Assembly: GCA_017569305.1 (NCBI GenBank)
Contig: CP069418.1
Span: 1,860,001 to 1,924,000 of the forward strand
Length of the DNA: 64,000 nucleotides
Origin: Clostridiales bacterium FE2011
GTDB lineage: Bacteria > Bacillota > Clostridia > Christensenellales > Aristaeellaceae
Reading direction: 5' to 3'
Part shown: positions 17,094-29,267 of the stretch, piece by piece
How the letters are laid out: each line of letters starts with the position of its first letter
Position numbering within the stretch: the first letter of the stretch is position 1
Translations under genes and position numbers: made by a program
The notes under the pieces: generated by a model
Seen by the model: the letters and a program-made list of their open reading frames with translations, nothing else
What the model was told of the DNA's origin: nothing
Databases searched by the model: none

Positions 17094-19070
17094 ATGAACA
17101 GGAAACGTTTATTCCTTGCACTGGCGCTGGGGGTCGTGCTGGTTTTACTCTGCGCGTCTGTTGCGCTGGCAGCGGATAGACCAATCAAGGTCTCCATGGA
17201 ATTCAGCAAATATAAATTATCCGGACCGGAAACAATCACTGTTTCCATCACGGTAACCAATATCGGGGACGGGGATCTGCCTGCCCCGGTGACGCTGTAT
17301 TTTCCGGACGGCAGCAAGATCGAGGACTTCGGTTCCCCGACGCTTTCTGTCGGAAAGAGCAAGCGCTGGACCGGCGACTGGGATGTGACCCAGGAAGAGC
17401 TGGACGCCGGCAAGGTGACCTTCTCCGTACGGTATTCCGCCTATGACGGCCCGGCCGGCGATGACGGAGAACCCACCCTGAAGGCTCACAAGCTGAATTT
17501 CTCCAAGGACGTAACCAATCTCGGCACTGATCCGCAGATTACCGTCAAGAGGACGATTACGCCCACCACCGCCCAGAAGGGACAGGAAGTCAGCGTTACC
17601 TATGAGGTGACCAACTCCGGCGACGTGGAAGTTACCTCCGTGAACATCAAGGAGAATGCCGGTGTTTCCGCCAAGTCCGGAACCATCGCATCCATTGCTG
17701 TCGGCGCGACGGAAAACTATACCTTTACCACCACCATGGGGACAAAGGATATTACCAGCGCGGCGACTATCTCCTTCAAGGCCGGCGGCAAAAGCTACAC
17801 CAAGAAGGTTGAAAGCACCACGATCAAGTACGGTGAAGTGAAGCTTTCCGCCACGCTGAAGGCGGACAAGAAGGGCGGAGCGCCCGGCGATACCGTCAAG
17901 CTGACCCTGACGCTGAAGAATTCCGGCACGCTGGACTTTACCAACGTGACCGTAACGGACCCGATCCTGGGCACCGTGTTTGAAAACCAGGAAGTGAAGG
18001 CCGGCAAAGACCTTACCCTGGAAAAAGAAGTGACCGTGACCGAAACCCAGGAGCTGCAGTTCACCGTCAAGGCGGATGAGAGCACCGGCAAGGGCGTGGA
18101 AACAGCCACCGGCCGGATCAAGATTACCGCCATGGATCCGTCACAGCTGATTGCCCTGAGGGTGGAAGCTGAGGCTGACCGCGACGTGATCTACAAGCGT
18201 CCCGGCACCGTCCGTTTCTCCGTGACCGTACATAATGACAGCGCCGTGGAAGTGAAGAACATCTCCGTCAAGTCCGGAGACGTCACGCTCTACAGCTTTG
18301 CCAGCATTCCCGCCGGACAGAGCGCCTCCTTTATCCGGGATGTGGACGCCAACCTGACTGACAAAATGACTTCCGGCACCTTCCGGTTTGTTGCTTCCTG
18401 CAAGGACCAGCTGGACCAGGTGCTGACCTTCAACAGCAACGATATTGTCATCAATTATGTGGAGCAGACGCCTGCGCCGACCGAGCCGCCGCAGGTGACA
18501 CCGCCCAAGCCCGCGGAAGAGCCGCTGCCGACCGACCAGCCCGAACCCGAATGGCTGGGCCAGGCGGAAACGCTGGCTGACGGAGCCAAGTGGATCTTCG
18601 CGGCGGTTGCCGGTATCCTGCTGATCCTGCTGCTGATCGGTGCGGTTCGCCGCGGTAAGAGCCGGAGCGAATCCAAGAAGGCCATGGACCATCTGGACGG
18701 CGCCAACTACCGTGATTACAGCACGGCGCCGAAGCGCGGCAAGCGGAGTGAGATCTCCAACGGCGGAACCGAAGAAGAAAAGCCTGCTGCCGAGGAGGAA
18801 AAGCCCGAGGCGAAGGAAGAAGTGGAGAACACGGTCCAGAGCAGTGAGCTGATGGCCGAAACCCTCCGCAAGCTGTATTCCGACAAGACGGAGGAAGCGG
18901 CGGAAGTCGTAACCGAAACCGTTGAGGAAGCGGCTGAAGAAGCAAAAGAAGCAGTGGCTGAAACGGCTGAAGCAGCTGCCGAAACGGCTGAGGAAGCGGT
19001 TGAGGAAGTGAAAAAGGCCGCGGAAGAAGCGGTTGGAACACGCCGCCGCCGGGGCCGCAAACAGGAATAA
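17094..19070 (+). CDS. Surface protein with CARDB/DUF11-like repeats, one TM helix and an acidic helical tail
   Basis: A 658-residue type I membrane protein. It has a signal peptide (RLFLALALGVVLVLLCASVALA) and about four beta-sandwich repeats of roughly 100 residues with the CARDB/DUF11 pattern of a partner-less Ig fold (VTYEVTNSGDVEVTSVNI, LTLTLKNSGTLDFTNVTV, FSVTVHNDSAVEVKNISV). A Pro-rich linker (about 475-515) leads to a membrane helix (WIFAAVAGILLILLLIGAV). The cytosolic tail is highly acidic, with Ala/Glu repeats such as EEAAEEAKEAVAETAEAAAE, and ends in RRRRGRKQE. The outer part resembles adhesion or cell-wall modules; the charged tail is unusual. The start codon lacks a well-spaced ribosome binding site (GGAGGAAGGAG lies about 20 bases away). 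It ends in a terminator before secA. Confidence 0.82.
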   Translation: MNRKRLFLALALGVVLVLLCASVALAADRPIKVSMEFSKYKLSGPETITVSITVTNIGDGDLPAPVTLYFPDGSKIEDFGSPTLSVGKSKRWTGDWDVTQEELDAGKVTFSVRYSAYDGPAGDDGEPTLKAHKLNFSKDVTNLGTDPQITVKRTITPTTAQKGQEVSVTYEVTNSGDVEVTSVNIKENAGVSAKSGTIASIAVGATENYTFTTTMGTKDITSAATISFKAGGKSYTKKVESTTIKYGEVKLSATLKADKKGGAPGDTVKLTLTLKNSGTLDFTNVTVTDPILGTVFENQEVKAGKDLTLEKEVTVTETQELQFTVKADESTGKGVETATGRIKITAMDPSQLIALRVEAEADRDVIYKRPGTVRFSVTVHNDSAVEVKNISVKSGDVTLYSFASIPAGQSASFIRDVDANLTDKMTSGTFRFVASCKDQLDQVLTFNSNDIVINYVEQTPAPTEPPQVTPPKPAEEPLPTDQPEPEWLGQAETLADGAKWIFAAVAGILLILLLIGAVRRGKSRSESKKAMDHLDGANYRDYSTAPKRGKRSEISNGGTEEEKPAAEEEKPEAKEEVENTVQSSELMAETLRKLYSDKTEEAAEVVTETVEEAAEEAKEAVAETAEAAAETAEEAVEEVKKAAEEAVGTRRRRGRKQE

Positions 19071-19088
19071 GGATAAAAAGCTGAACAT

Positions 19089-19118
19089 GCCGGAGCTGTA
19101 AAAGGCTCCGGCTTTTTT
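19089..19118 (+). terminator. Terminator of the surface-protein gene
   Basis: An 8-bp stem GCCGGAGC / GCTCCGGC is followed by TTTTTTT. Confidence 0.9.
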
Positions 19119-19156
19119 TGTGCGCCCTGGAACAGGGAAAATGCGGTGGGACAAGC

Positions 19157-19186
19157 TTGCGTCACAAGGGCTGGAGGTGGTATACT
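19157..19186 (+). promoter_or_regulatory. Candidate secA promoter
   Basis: TTGCGT (19157) and TATACT (19181) are spaced by 18 bases. Confidence 0.5.
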
Positions 19187-19200
19187 AACCTGTAATGCTT

Positions 19201-19218
19201 TGCCCGTTTGAACGGGCA
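19201..19218 (+). other. Small hairpin in the secA leader
   Basis: TGCCCGTT/GAACGGGCA-type palindrome (TGCCCGTTTGAACGGGCA) ends three bases before the GAAGGAG ribosome binding site of secA. It could influence start-site access; no known regulator is implied. Confidence 0.4.
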
Positions 19219-19233
19219 GTGAAGGAGTTATCA

Positions 19234-21936
19234 ATGCTTGATTTTTTGAAGAAGATCATGGGATCGGGAAACGATGCCCAGTTAAAGAAACTGGAAAAAC
19301 CCGTACAGGCGGTCATGGCGCTGGAGGAGGAATACCGCGCGCTGACCGATGAACAGCTGCAGGCGAAGACCGCTGAATTCAGACAGCGGCTGCAGAACGG
19401 CGAAACCGAAGACGACATTCTCCCGGAAGCTTTTGCCACCGTCCGCGAGGCTGCGGACCGCGTGCTGGGAATGCGCCCCTTCCGGGTACAGGTGCTGGGC
19501 GGCATCGTGCTGCACCAGGGCCGGATCGCGGAAATGAAAACCGGTGAAGGTAAAACCCTGGTGGCCACCATGCCGGCTTACCTGAACGCCCTGTGCGGCG
19601 AAGGCGTCCATGTGGTGACGGTGAACGACTACCTGGCCCGCCGCGACAGTGAGTGGATGGGCAAGGTGTACCGCTTCCTGGGCCTGAGCGTCGGCCTGAT
19701 CGTGCACGACCTGGAGCCGGAAGAACGCCGTGCGGCCTATGCCTGCGATATTACCTACGGAACGAATAACGAGCTGGGCTTTGACTACCTGCGGGACAAC
19801 ATGGTCATCCGCCAGGACAACCTGGTGCAGCGGGGCCACGCTTTCGCCATCGTGGACGAAGTTGACTCCATCCTGATCGATGAAGCCCGTACGCCGCTGA
19901 TCATCTCCGGCCAGGGTGAGAAGAGCACGGAGCTCTATGACCGGGTGGACGCGGTCATCCGCACCATGAAGCCCGGCGTCCACTTTGAAGTGGAAGAAAA
20001 GAAAAAGGTCGTTACCCTGACGGATGAAGGCGCCCAGAAGGTGGAAAAAGCCTTTGGCATCGAGAACATCAACGATCCGGACAACAGCGAGCTGAACCAC
20101 CATGTGCACTGCGCCCTGCGTGCCCATAACCTGATGAAGCGGGATGTGGACTATGTGGTGCAGAACGGCCAGGTTATCATCGTGGATGAATTCACCGGCC
20201 GCCTGATGATCGGCCGCCGCTACTCCGAGGGTTTGCACCAGGCCATTGAGGCCAAGGAGCATGTGAAGGTGGAGCGGGAAAGCAAGACCCTGGCCACCAT
20301 CACCTTCCAGAACTATTTCCGTATGTACAAGAAGCTGTCCGGTATGACCGGTACGGCGAAGACGGAAGAAACGGAATTCCAGGGCATCTACGCGCTGGAT
20401 GTTGTGGAGATCCCCACCAACCGGCCGAATATCCGTGTGGACCAGGAAGACATGGTCTACAAGAACAAGGCTGCAAAATACAACGCGGTTGTGGCGAGCA
20501 TTGAGGAATACCACGCCAAGGGACAACCGCTGCTGGTCGGTACCATCAGCGTGGAAGTCAGCGAACTGCTCAGCGACATGCTGAAGCGCAAGGGCATTCC
20601 CCATGAAGTGCTGAACGCGAAGAACCACGCCAAGGAAGCTGAAATCGTGGCCCAGGCCGGTCACTGGGGCGCTGTGACCATCGCCACCAACATGGCCGGC
20701 CGCGGTACCGATATTTCCCTGGGCGGCAACCCCGATTACCTGGCCCGCCGCGCGCTCCGGCAGGAGGGTGTGGACGAGGAGATCATCGAGGAAGCCGTCG
20801 GCCACAACGAGCATGTGAGTGACGAGGTGTTGGAAGCGCGGAAGCGCTATCAGGAGCACTATGAGCGCTTCAAGGTGGATACGGACCGGGAGCACGAGCG
20901 GGTGCTGCAGACCGGCGGCCTGCATATCATTGGTACGGAACGCCATGAAAGCCGCCGGATTGACAACCAGCTGCGCGGCCGCTGCGCCCGTCAGGGCGAC
21001 CCGGGTTCCACCCAGTTCTTTATCAGCCTGGAGGATGACCTGATGCGCCTGTTCGGCAGCGAACGGATCGGCGTCATGGTGGACCGGCTGGGGCTGAAGG
21101 ATGACGAACCGCTGACTGCCGGCCTGCTGACCAAGCAGATTGAGAACGCCCAGAAGCGGATTGAAAGCCGGAACTATGAGACCCGTAAGCACGTGCTGGA
21201 GTATGACGACGTGATGAACCGCCAGCGCGGAATCATCTACGGACAGCGCCGCCGGGTGCTCATGGGCGAGAATGTGCGGGACAGCATCCAGCGCATGACG
21301 GATCATGTGATCGACTTTGCGGCAGGACGCTGGATGAACGGGGAAGAACCTGCTGAATGGGAGTGGAAGGAAGCCACCAACTACCTGGAAAACCTGTGCT
21401 GCCATCACGGCGCGCTGGAAGCCAACCGCGCCATTGCCATGGAGCAGGAAGACCGGAATGCTTTCATCGAAGCCCTGAAGGAAGATGCCCGGAAGTTCTA
21501 TGAAGAGCGGGAGCAGCTCATGGACAGCATCCATGTGGATATGCGTGAGCTGGAGCGGGTTATGCTGCTGCGCAGCGTGGACACCCGCTGGATGGATCAT
21601 ATCGACGCCATGGATCAGCTGCGGGACGGTATCGGATACCGTGCGTACAGCGGCAAGAATCCCGTTACGGAATACCAGATTGAATCCGGCCATATGTTTG
21701 AGGAACTGAACCACCTGATCCGGGAGGATACGGTTCGCCGGGTCTACCAGACCAAGGTGGAGGTCACGCCGGAACGGGTGCAGACCGCAAAGCCCACCGA
21801 AGCCCGGATGGCCGGCGACGGTCCCCGGCAGCCGAGAAGGGTCAAGCCCTCTGAAAAGATCGGCCGGAACGATCCCTGCCCCTGCGGCAGCGGCAAAAAG
21901 TACAAGAACTGCTGCATGCTGAAAAATGAAGGCTGA
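19234..21936 (+). CDS. secA: Preprotein translocase ATPase SecA
   Basis: A 900-residue motor that drives unfolded preproteins through SecYEG. The ATG at 19234 follows GAAGGAG; a longer in-frame start at 19195 lies in a leader hairpin. Walker A is MKTGEGKTL (101-109), followed by [17 protein letters not shown], the DEAD-like block [16 protein letters not shown] and [13 protein letters not shown]. The preprotein cross-linking domain, helical scaffold and a C-terminal SEC-C zinc motif ([13 protein letters not shown]) that binds SecB or ribosomes are all present. prfB follows about 200 bases on, the common firmicute order secA-prfB. The AT-rich gap between them carries two copies of a dispersed repeat. 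Confidence 0.98.
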   Translation: MLDFLKKIMGSGNDAQLKKLEKPVQAVMALEEEYRALTDEQLQAKTAEFRQRLQNGETEDDILPEAFATVREAADRVLGMRPFRVQVLGGIVLHQGRIAEMKTGEGKTLVATMPAYLNALCGEGVHVVTVNDYLARRDSEWMGKVYRFLGLSVGLIVHDLEPEERRAAYACDITYGTNNELGFDYLRDNMVIRQDNLVQRGHAFAIVDEVDSILIDEARTPLIISGQGEKSTELYDRVDAVIRTMKPGVHFEVEEKKKVVTLTDEGAQKVEKAFGIENINDPDNSELNHHVHCALRAHNLMKRDVDYVVQNGQVIIVDEFTGRLMIGRRYSEGLHQAIEAKEHVKVERESKTLATITFQNYFRMYKKLSGMTGTAKTEETEFQGIYALDVVEIPTNRPNIRVDQEDMVYKNKAAKYNAVVASIEEYHAKGQPLLVGTISVEVSELLSDMLKRKGIPHEVLNAKNHAKEAEIVAQAGHWGAVTIATNMAGRGTDISLGGNPDYLARRALRQEGVDEEIIEEAVGHNEHVSDEVLEARKRYQEHYERFKVDTDREHERVLQTGGLHIIGTERHESRRIDNQLRGRCARQGDPGSTQFFISLEDDLMRLFGSERIGVMVDRLGLKDDEPLTAGLLTKQIENAQKRIESRNYETRKHVLEYDDVMNRQRGIIYGQRRRVLMGENVRDSIQRMTDHVIDFAAGRWMNGEEPAEWEWKEATNYLENLCCHHGALEANRAIAMEQEDRNAFIEALKEDARKFYEEREQLMDSIHVDMRELERVMLLRSVDTRWMDHIDAMDQLRDGIGYRAYSGKNPVTEYQIESGHMFEELNHLIREDTVRRVYQTKVEVTPERVQTAKPTEARMAGDGPRQPRRVKPSEKIGRNDPCPCGSGKKYKNCCMLKNEG

Positions 21937-21947
21937 CGCCTCATTTT

Positions 21948-21986
21948 GAATTCATAATTCACAATTCATAATTCATAATGAATTGT
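21948..21986. repeat. AT-rich repeat, copy 2
   Basis: It has the same sequence as the 6383 copy, in the same orientation (AATTCATAATTCACAATTCA, then ATAATTCATAATGAATTG). It begins 11 bases after the secA stop. Confidence 0.85.
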
Positions 21987-22077
21987 GCGATATCCGGACA
22001 AACACGGAGAACAGGGGATTATTCATATGTGGAATACAAGAAGGTAGACAGGAACTGCTGTTATCAGGAAAGACACT

Positions 22078-22112
22078 CATAATTCTGAATTCTGAATTCT
22101 GAATTATGAATT
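22078..22112. repeat. AT-rich repeat, copy 3 (inverted)
   Basis: Units of TCTGAAT repeated three times, ending GAATTATGAATTG, in the orientation opposite to the 21948 copy. The two flank about 90 bases of unique sequence with no gene. The copy itself can fold (CATAATTC / GAATTATG). Confidence 0.8.
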
Positions 22113-22135
22113 GATTTTTGCCGGAGGTGTAAATT

Positions 22136-23242
22136 ATGTTGGAACTTGAACAATACGCACAGGATATTACGGGGATCCGGAAGAGCATCCTGGCTGCCGG
22201 AGAGGCGCTGCATATCGATCATATGAAAGAGCAGATCGATGAGCTGACCGAGGAAATGAACCAGCCGGAATTCTGGAACGATACAGAGCGCTCCACCCGG
22301 GTGAACCAGAAGCTGGGCCACCTGAAGAACAAGCTGGCTCATTATGAAGGCCTGCTGAGCACTGCCGATGATATCGATACGATGATGGAGCTGGCCAAGG
22401 AAGAAAACGACGAGGAAATGGTCCAGGAGATCGGTACGGAACTGGCCAGCCTGAAGGAAAAGGCGGACGCGCTGGAGCTGGAAACCCTGATGCGGGGCGA
22501 CTATGACGACAATGACGCCGTGCTGAGCCTTCACGCCGGAGCCGGCGGAACCGAGGCCCAGGACTGGACCCAGATGCTTTACCGGATGTACACCCGCTAT
22601 TGTGAGCGGATGGGCTTTGAGGTGAAGCTGCTGGACCTGCTGGATGGAGACGAGGCGGGCATCAAGAGCGTGACCTTTGAGGTCAGCGGGGATCATGCCT
22701 ACGGTTATCTCCGCGGAGAGAAGGGCGTGCACCGGCTGGTGCGCATCAGCCCCTTCGACGCCAACGCCCGGCGGCATACCAGTTTCTCCAGCCTGGACGT
22801 GGCGCCGATGATTGAGGATGACGGCGACGAAATCAAGGTTGATATGAAGTATGTGCGGGTGGATACCTACCATTCTTCCGGCGCCGGCGGACAGAACGTT
22901 AACAAGACCAGTTCCGCTGTTCGTATGACGTACGTCAAGGACGACGTGACTATCGTGGTTGCCTGCCAGACTGAACGTGACCAGGTGCAGAACCGTGCCA
23001 CCTGTATGAAAATGCTGAAGGCCAAGCTGCTGGAACTGAAGGAACGTGAAAAGGAACAGCAGATGGCGGACATCAAGGGCGAGATGAAGAAGATCGAATG
23101 GGGCAGCCAGATCCGCTCCTACGTATTCCAGCCCTATACCATGGTCAAGGATCACCGCACCAACTACGAGAGCGGCAACATTGACGACGTGATGAACGGA
23201 AACCTGGAAGGCTTTGTCACTGCATACCTGAAGATGCAGTAA
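22136..23242 (+). CDS. prfB: Peptide chain release factor 2
   Basis: A 368-residue class I release factor that reads UAA and UGA. The codon-recognition tripeptide SPF (205-207, in RLVRISPFDANARR) marks it as RF2, and GGQ (251-253, in SGAGGQNVNKTSS) triggers peptidyl-tRNA hydrolysis. A GGAGGTG site precedes the ATG. The whole protein is in one frame. The usual programmed +1 frameshift at a CTT-TGA near codon 25 is absent; the corresponding stretch reads ILAAGEALHIDHMKEQ without interruption, so autoregulation by frameshifting is lost. Confidence 0.97.
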   Translation: MLELEQYAQDITGIRKSILAAGEALHIDHMKEQIDELTEEMNQPEFWNDTERSTRVNQKLGHLKNKLAHYEGLLSTADDIDTMMELAKEENDEEMVQEIGTELASLKEKADALELETLMRGDYDDNDAVLSLHAGAGGTEAQDWTQMLYRMYTRYCERMGFEVKLLDLLDGDEAGIKSVTFEVSGDHAYGYLRGEKGVHRLVRISPFDANARRHTSFSSLDVAPMIEDDGDEIKVDMKYVRVDTYHSSGAGGQNVNKTSSAVRMTYVKDDVTIVVACQTERDQVQNRATCMKMLKAKLLELKEREKEQQMADIKGEMKKIEWGSQIRSYVFQPYTMVKDHRTNYESGNIDDVMNGNLEGFVTAYLKMQ

Positions 23243-23250
23243 TCAAACCA

Positions 23251-23988
23251 ATGAACCATGGATTCATGAAAACCGCTGCCGCCCGGCTGTGCGGATTCCT
23301 GCTTGTATGGGCAGTGATCCTGTTTACGCTGGCGGCAGCGGTGTACGGTATTGCCGGGGACGGAGATCTGCTTTCGCGGGAGATGCTCCGTCATGCGCCG
23401 CCGGAAACAACGGGTCTTCCGGAGAAGGAATACCCGGGAGTCGGGCGGATGACAGCCGCCTACCTGACCGGACAGGAAGAGAACTTCCAGTATATCTGGA
23501 CGGACGCGGACGACCGCGGATATATCGGCTTTCAGGCGCATGAAGCGGACCATATGGCGGACTGCCGGGGACTGATCGGCCTGGCAGGAACGCTGCGGTG
23601 GATCACCGGTGCGGCGGCACTGCTGCTGGCCGGCATCGGCATCCTGCTTCGGAGTTGGAAAGCATTTGCCGGCGGAATGCTGACAGGGCTTTGCGCGGCA
23701 GGGGTGCTGGTTGCCGGTATCGCGGTATGGGCGCTGGTGAATTTTGACGGCCTGTTTATTACGTTCCACCGGGTGGCCTTTACCAATGAGGGCTGGCTCC
23801 TGGACCCACGGACGGACCTGCTGATCCGGCTGATGCCGGTCCATTTCTTTGTTTCGCTGGGTATCCGGATTATGATTTGGATTCTTGCTGCAGGATTTGT
23901 GCTTTTTTGTACAGGAAAATGCATACATCATGCAGAAATAAGAAGTAATAACGGAAACGGACAACTCCAGAGCAATGATTGCGTTTAG
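23251..23988 (+). CDS. DUF1461-type integral membrane protein (TIGR01906-like)
   Basis: A 245-residue protein with four or five membrane helices: 12-34, 117-137, 141-163 and 208-228. The conserved features of the DUF1461/TIGR01906 family are visible: HEADHMADCRGL in the first outer loop and LFITFHRVAFTNEGWLLDP before the last pair of helices. Its function is unknown in the family. It starts eight bases after prfB without a clear ribosome binding site (ATG at 23251 or 23266) and may be read through from prfB. The C-terminal tail after CTGKCIHHA is poorly conserved-looking and Asn/Gln-rich. Confidence 0.75.
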   Translation: MNHGFMKTAAARLCGFLLVWAVILFTLAAAVYGIAGDGDLLSREMLRHAPPETTGLPEKEYPGVGRMTAAYLTGQEENFQYIWTDADDRGYIGFQAHEADHMADCRGLIGLAGTLRWITGAAALLLAGIGILLRSWKAFAGGMLTGLCAAGVLVAGIAVWALVNFDGLFITFHRVAFTNEGWLLDPRTDLLIRLMPVHFFVSLGIRIMIWILAAGFVLFCTGKCIHHAEIRSNNGNGQLQSNDCV

Positions 23989-24024
23989 GATAGAGAACGA
24001 GGAAAGATAATGAGAAAGACGCAT

Positions 24025-24060
24025 TCTCATTATGAATTGTGAATGATGAATTATGAATTG
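24025..24060. repeat. AT-rich repeat, copy 4, overlapping the tsaD start
   Basis: CATTATGAATTGTGAATG is followed by ATGAATTATGAATTG. The only in-frame ATG codons before the conserved part of tsaD (24043, 24046, 24052) are inside it. Confidence 0.85.
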
Positions 24061-25113
24061 AAATCGCGCCTGCAGGCTGAGGAGCTGAAGAACAAGGAAA
24101 CCGTCCGCATCCTCTCCCTGGAGACCAGCTGCGATGAAACCGCGGCAGCCGTAATTGAGAACGGCCGGAAGATCCTGAGCAATGTGGTGTTCAGCCAGAT
24201 CGACCTGCACGAACTCTATGGCGGTGTGGTGCCGGAGATTGCCAGCCGGGCCCATATGGAAGCCTGCGACCGGGTCGTGGACCAGGCACTGCGGGAAGCA
24301 GGCATGAGCCTGCAGGAAGTGGACGCCCTGGCGGTCACAAAGGGACCGGGACTGGTCGGCGCGCTGCTGACCGGCGTCAACTGCATGAAGGGACTGGCTT
24401 TTGCGGCGGGGAAACCGCTGGTGGGCGTCAATCATATTGAAGGTCACGTGAGCGCGAATTACCTGAGCCATCCGGACCTTGAACCGCCTTTCCTGTGCCT
24501 GGTGGTATCCGGCGGTCACAGCCATCTGGTGGAGGTATCGGATTACGGAACTTACCGCCTGCTGGGCCAGACGGTGGACGACGCGGCGGGAGAGGCTTTT
24601 GACAAGGCTGCCCGGGCGCTGGGACTGCCTTATCCGGGCGGGCCGCGGATTGACAAGCTGGCGGAAGAAGGCGATCCGGAAGCGTTTACCCTGCCCAGTC
24701 CGAAAACGGACGGGCGGTATGACTACAGTTTCAGCGGACTGAAGACTGCCTTCATGAATACGGTGCATACGCTGGAACAGCGGGGAGAAACCCTGCCGAA
24801 GGCGGACCTGGCAGCCAGCTTCCGCCGGGCGGTCTGCCGGGAACTGACGGCCAAGGCCAGGCTGCTCCTGGAGGAACGGGGACGGGACGGCTACAACGGG
24901 TTTGCGCTGGCAGGCGGCGTATCAGCCAACCGGGAGCTGCGGCGGATGGCCGCGGCCATGTGTGAGGATCTGAAGATTTCCCTGTTCATGCCGGAGCTGC
25001 ATCTGTGCACGGATAACGGAGCCATGATTGGCAGCGCGGCATATTACAGGCTGAGGAACGGAGAACTGGCGGGGCTGGATCTGAATGCCATGCCCGCACT
25101 CAGGTTGGTATAA
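24043..25113 (+). CDS. tsaD: tRNA N6-threonylcarbamoyladenosine transferase TsaD
   Basis: A 356-residue cytosolic enzyme that, with TsaB and TsaE, transfers the threonylcarbamoyl group to A37 of ANN-decoding tRNAs. The conserved part begins RILSLETSCDETAAAV; metal ligands lie in EIASRAHME and the later HIEGH, and the ATP site is in GPGLVGALLTG, VVSGGHS and FALAGGVSANREL. About 23 extra residues (MMNYELKSRLQAEELKNKET) precede it. The first seven come from an AT-rich repeat, there is no ribosome binding site upstream, and no other ATG, GTG or TTG lies close to RILSLE. The start therefore appears to have been supplied by the repeat. Confidence 0.95.
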   Translation: MMNYELKSRLQAEELKNKETVRILSLETSCDETAAAVIENGRKILSNVVFSQIDLHELYGGVVPEIASRAHMEACDRVVDQALREAGMSLQEVDALAVTKGPGLVGALLTGVNCMKGLAFAAGKPLVGVNHIEGHVSANYLSHPDLEPPFLCLVVSGGHSHLVEVSDYGTYRLLGQTVDDAAGEAFDKAARALGLPYPGGPRIDKLAEEGDPEAFTLPSPKTDGRYDYSFSGLKTAFMNTVHTLEQRGETLPKADLAASFRRAVCRELTAKARLLLEERGRDGYNGFALAGGVSANRELRRMAAAMCEDLKISLFMPELHLCTDNGAMIGSAAYYRLRNGELAGLDLNAMPALRLV

Positions 25114-25148
25114 GAAGACACAGAGAGACCGGAAGGTAGTGTACAGCA

Positions 25149-26261
25149 ATGAGGGAAAGGCTGAAATTCTGGAACCAGTATGGATATCAGCTGGACGTAT
25201 TCAGGAAATACGCAGATGCTGTAGGGAAAAGTAACCGGGGCTCTCTGCGTGTAATCAGCGCGATTGCTGTTATCGGAGCACCGCCGGTGATCTTCTTCGG
25301 ATATGCGACCCACCAGGTTCACGGCGGTGTGTATTTCCTCCTGGGCGTGCTGCTTGCCGGGATTCTCGCGGCGGTCTGTGCCTACCGCAAAACTTCCTCG
25401 AACGCGTCACTGCTGATCACGGGATATCTCCTGGGGATTACGGTGTATGCGGCAGCAATCTGGTCGGCGGTCAGTTATGATACAGATGTTTTCTGGATCG
25501 GTATTCACCTGATCGTGGGCGGATTCATGTTTGACTATGCCTGGCGCATCGGTGCGCTTCAGCTTGTGGGCTATGTCGCACTGGAGATTTCCTGGCGGGC
25601 GCAGGCCGGCGTCCAGGATTCGCTTCACAGTGCGTTTACCGTCCTGTATCTGGTGATCAGCCTGATTACGATCTATACGCTGAACCGGGCCAGGGTGGTG
25701 CTGATCACCGGCAGGGAAGAAAGCCGTCGCGCCGCCGAGACAGACCTGCTGACCGGCCTGACGGCCCGGGTGGCAGCGCAGAAGGAGATCGAAGAGCATC
25801 TGAAGACCGATGAACACGGCGTGATGATGCTGCTGGACCTGGATGGCTTCAAAAGCGTGAATGACAAGCTGGGCCATCAGATGGGCGACAAGGTACTGAT
25901 TGAAGTGGCCGCGGATATGAAGGCGATGTTCCGCAACTCTGACGTGCTGAGCCGTCTGGGCGGAGACGAATTCGTCATTTATCTGAAGAGCGCTCCCGGC
26001 AAGGAATGGGTGCTGGAGCGTTCCGAACAGATGGTGCAGAAGATCAGCCGTACGGTGGGCTCCGGTGAAAACGCTGTCCGTGTGGCAGCCAGCGTCGGGA
26101 TCGTGATGACGGATATGGTTGAACGATCCTACGACGATCTGTACCGCGCGGCGGACATTGCCATGTATACCGCCAAGAATGCCGGCGGAAACAAAGCGAT
26201 GTTCTATACAGAAGAAATGAAACATCACAGGGAAGCCGTGGAAAGCTCCGGACAGGAGTAA
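25149..26261 (+). CDS. Membrane-bound diguanylate cyclase (GGDEF)
   Basis: A 370-residue protein. Five or six membrane helices lie between 34 and 175; the cytosolic GGDEF domain covers about 195-360 (TDLLTGLTARVAA, LLDLDGFKSVNDKLGHQMGD). The active site is intact, GGDEF at 271-275. An inhibitory-site motif RxxD is present (RNSD, 262-265) at the standard spacing, so feedback by cyclic di-GMP is expected. The membrane part has no recognisable sensor family. It sits between tsaD and uvrA with short gaps, without obvious functional ties. Confidence 0.93.
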   Translation: MRERLKFWNQYGYQLDVFRKYADAVGKSNRGSLRVISAIAVIGAPPVIFFGYATHQVHGGVYFLLGVLLAGILAAVCAYRKTSSNASLLITGYLLGITVYAAAIWSAVSYDTDVFWIGIHLIVGGFMFDYAWRIGALQLVGYVALEISWRAQAGVQDSLHSAFTVLYLVISLITIYTLNRARVVLITGREESRRAAETDLLTGLTARVAAQKEIEEHLKTDEHGVMMLLDLDGFKSVNDKLGHQMGDKVLIEVAADMKAMFRNSDVLSRLGGDEFVIYLKSAPGKEWVLERSEQMVQKISRTVGSGENAVRVAASVGIVMTDMVERSYDDLYRAADIAMYTAKNAGGNKAMFYTEEMKHHREAVESSGQE

Positions 26262-26309
26262 GCCCTGCGGGGACAAACGGACTGAAAGATATACAGGAAA
26301 CAGGGAAAC

Positions 26310-29132
<2,823 letters not shown>

Positions 29133-29158
29133 CGGTCAGCGTGAGAACGCTATATACA

Positions 29159-29187
29159 TTGACAGGTACGGTTCGGAAAGATACAAT
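29159..29187 (+). promoter_or_regulatory. purA promoter
   Basis: TTGACA (29159) and TACAAT (29182) are spaced by 17 bases, about 80 bases before the ATG. Confidence 0.75.
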
Positions 29188-29267
29188 GGGCATGCAGGAA
29201 TAAATGCTTTCTGAGCATGCATATACGAACCGGAACAGACGGGAAAAACCCGAGAGGAGATGATACG

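Noticed and set aside
19282..21714. 810-codon minus-strand frame over secA
   Set aside because: Antisense to a complete SecA and lacking any recognisable domain.
21987..22077. Small gene between secA and prfB
   Set aside because: No start with a ribosome site and no open frame of useful length.
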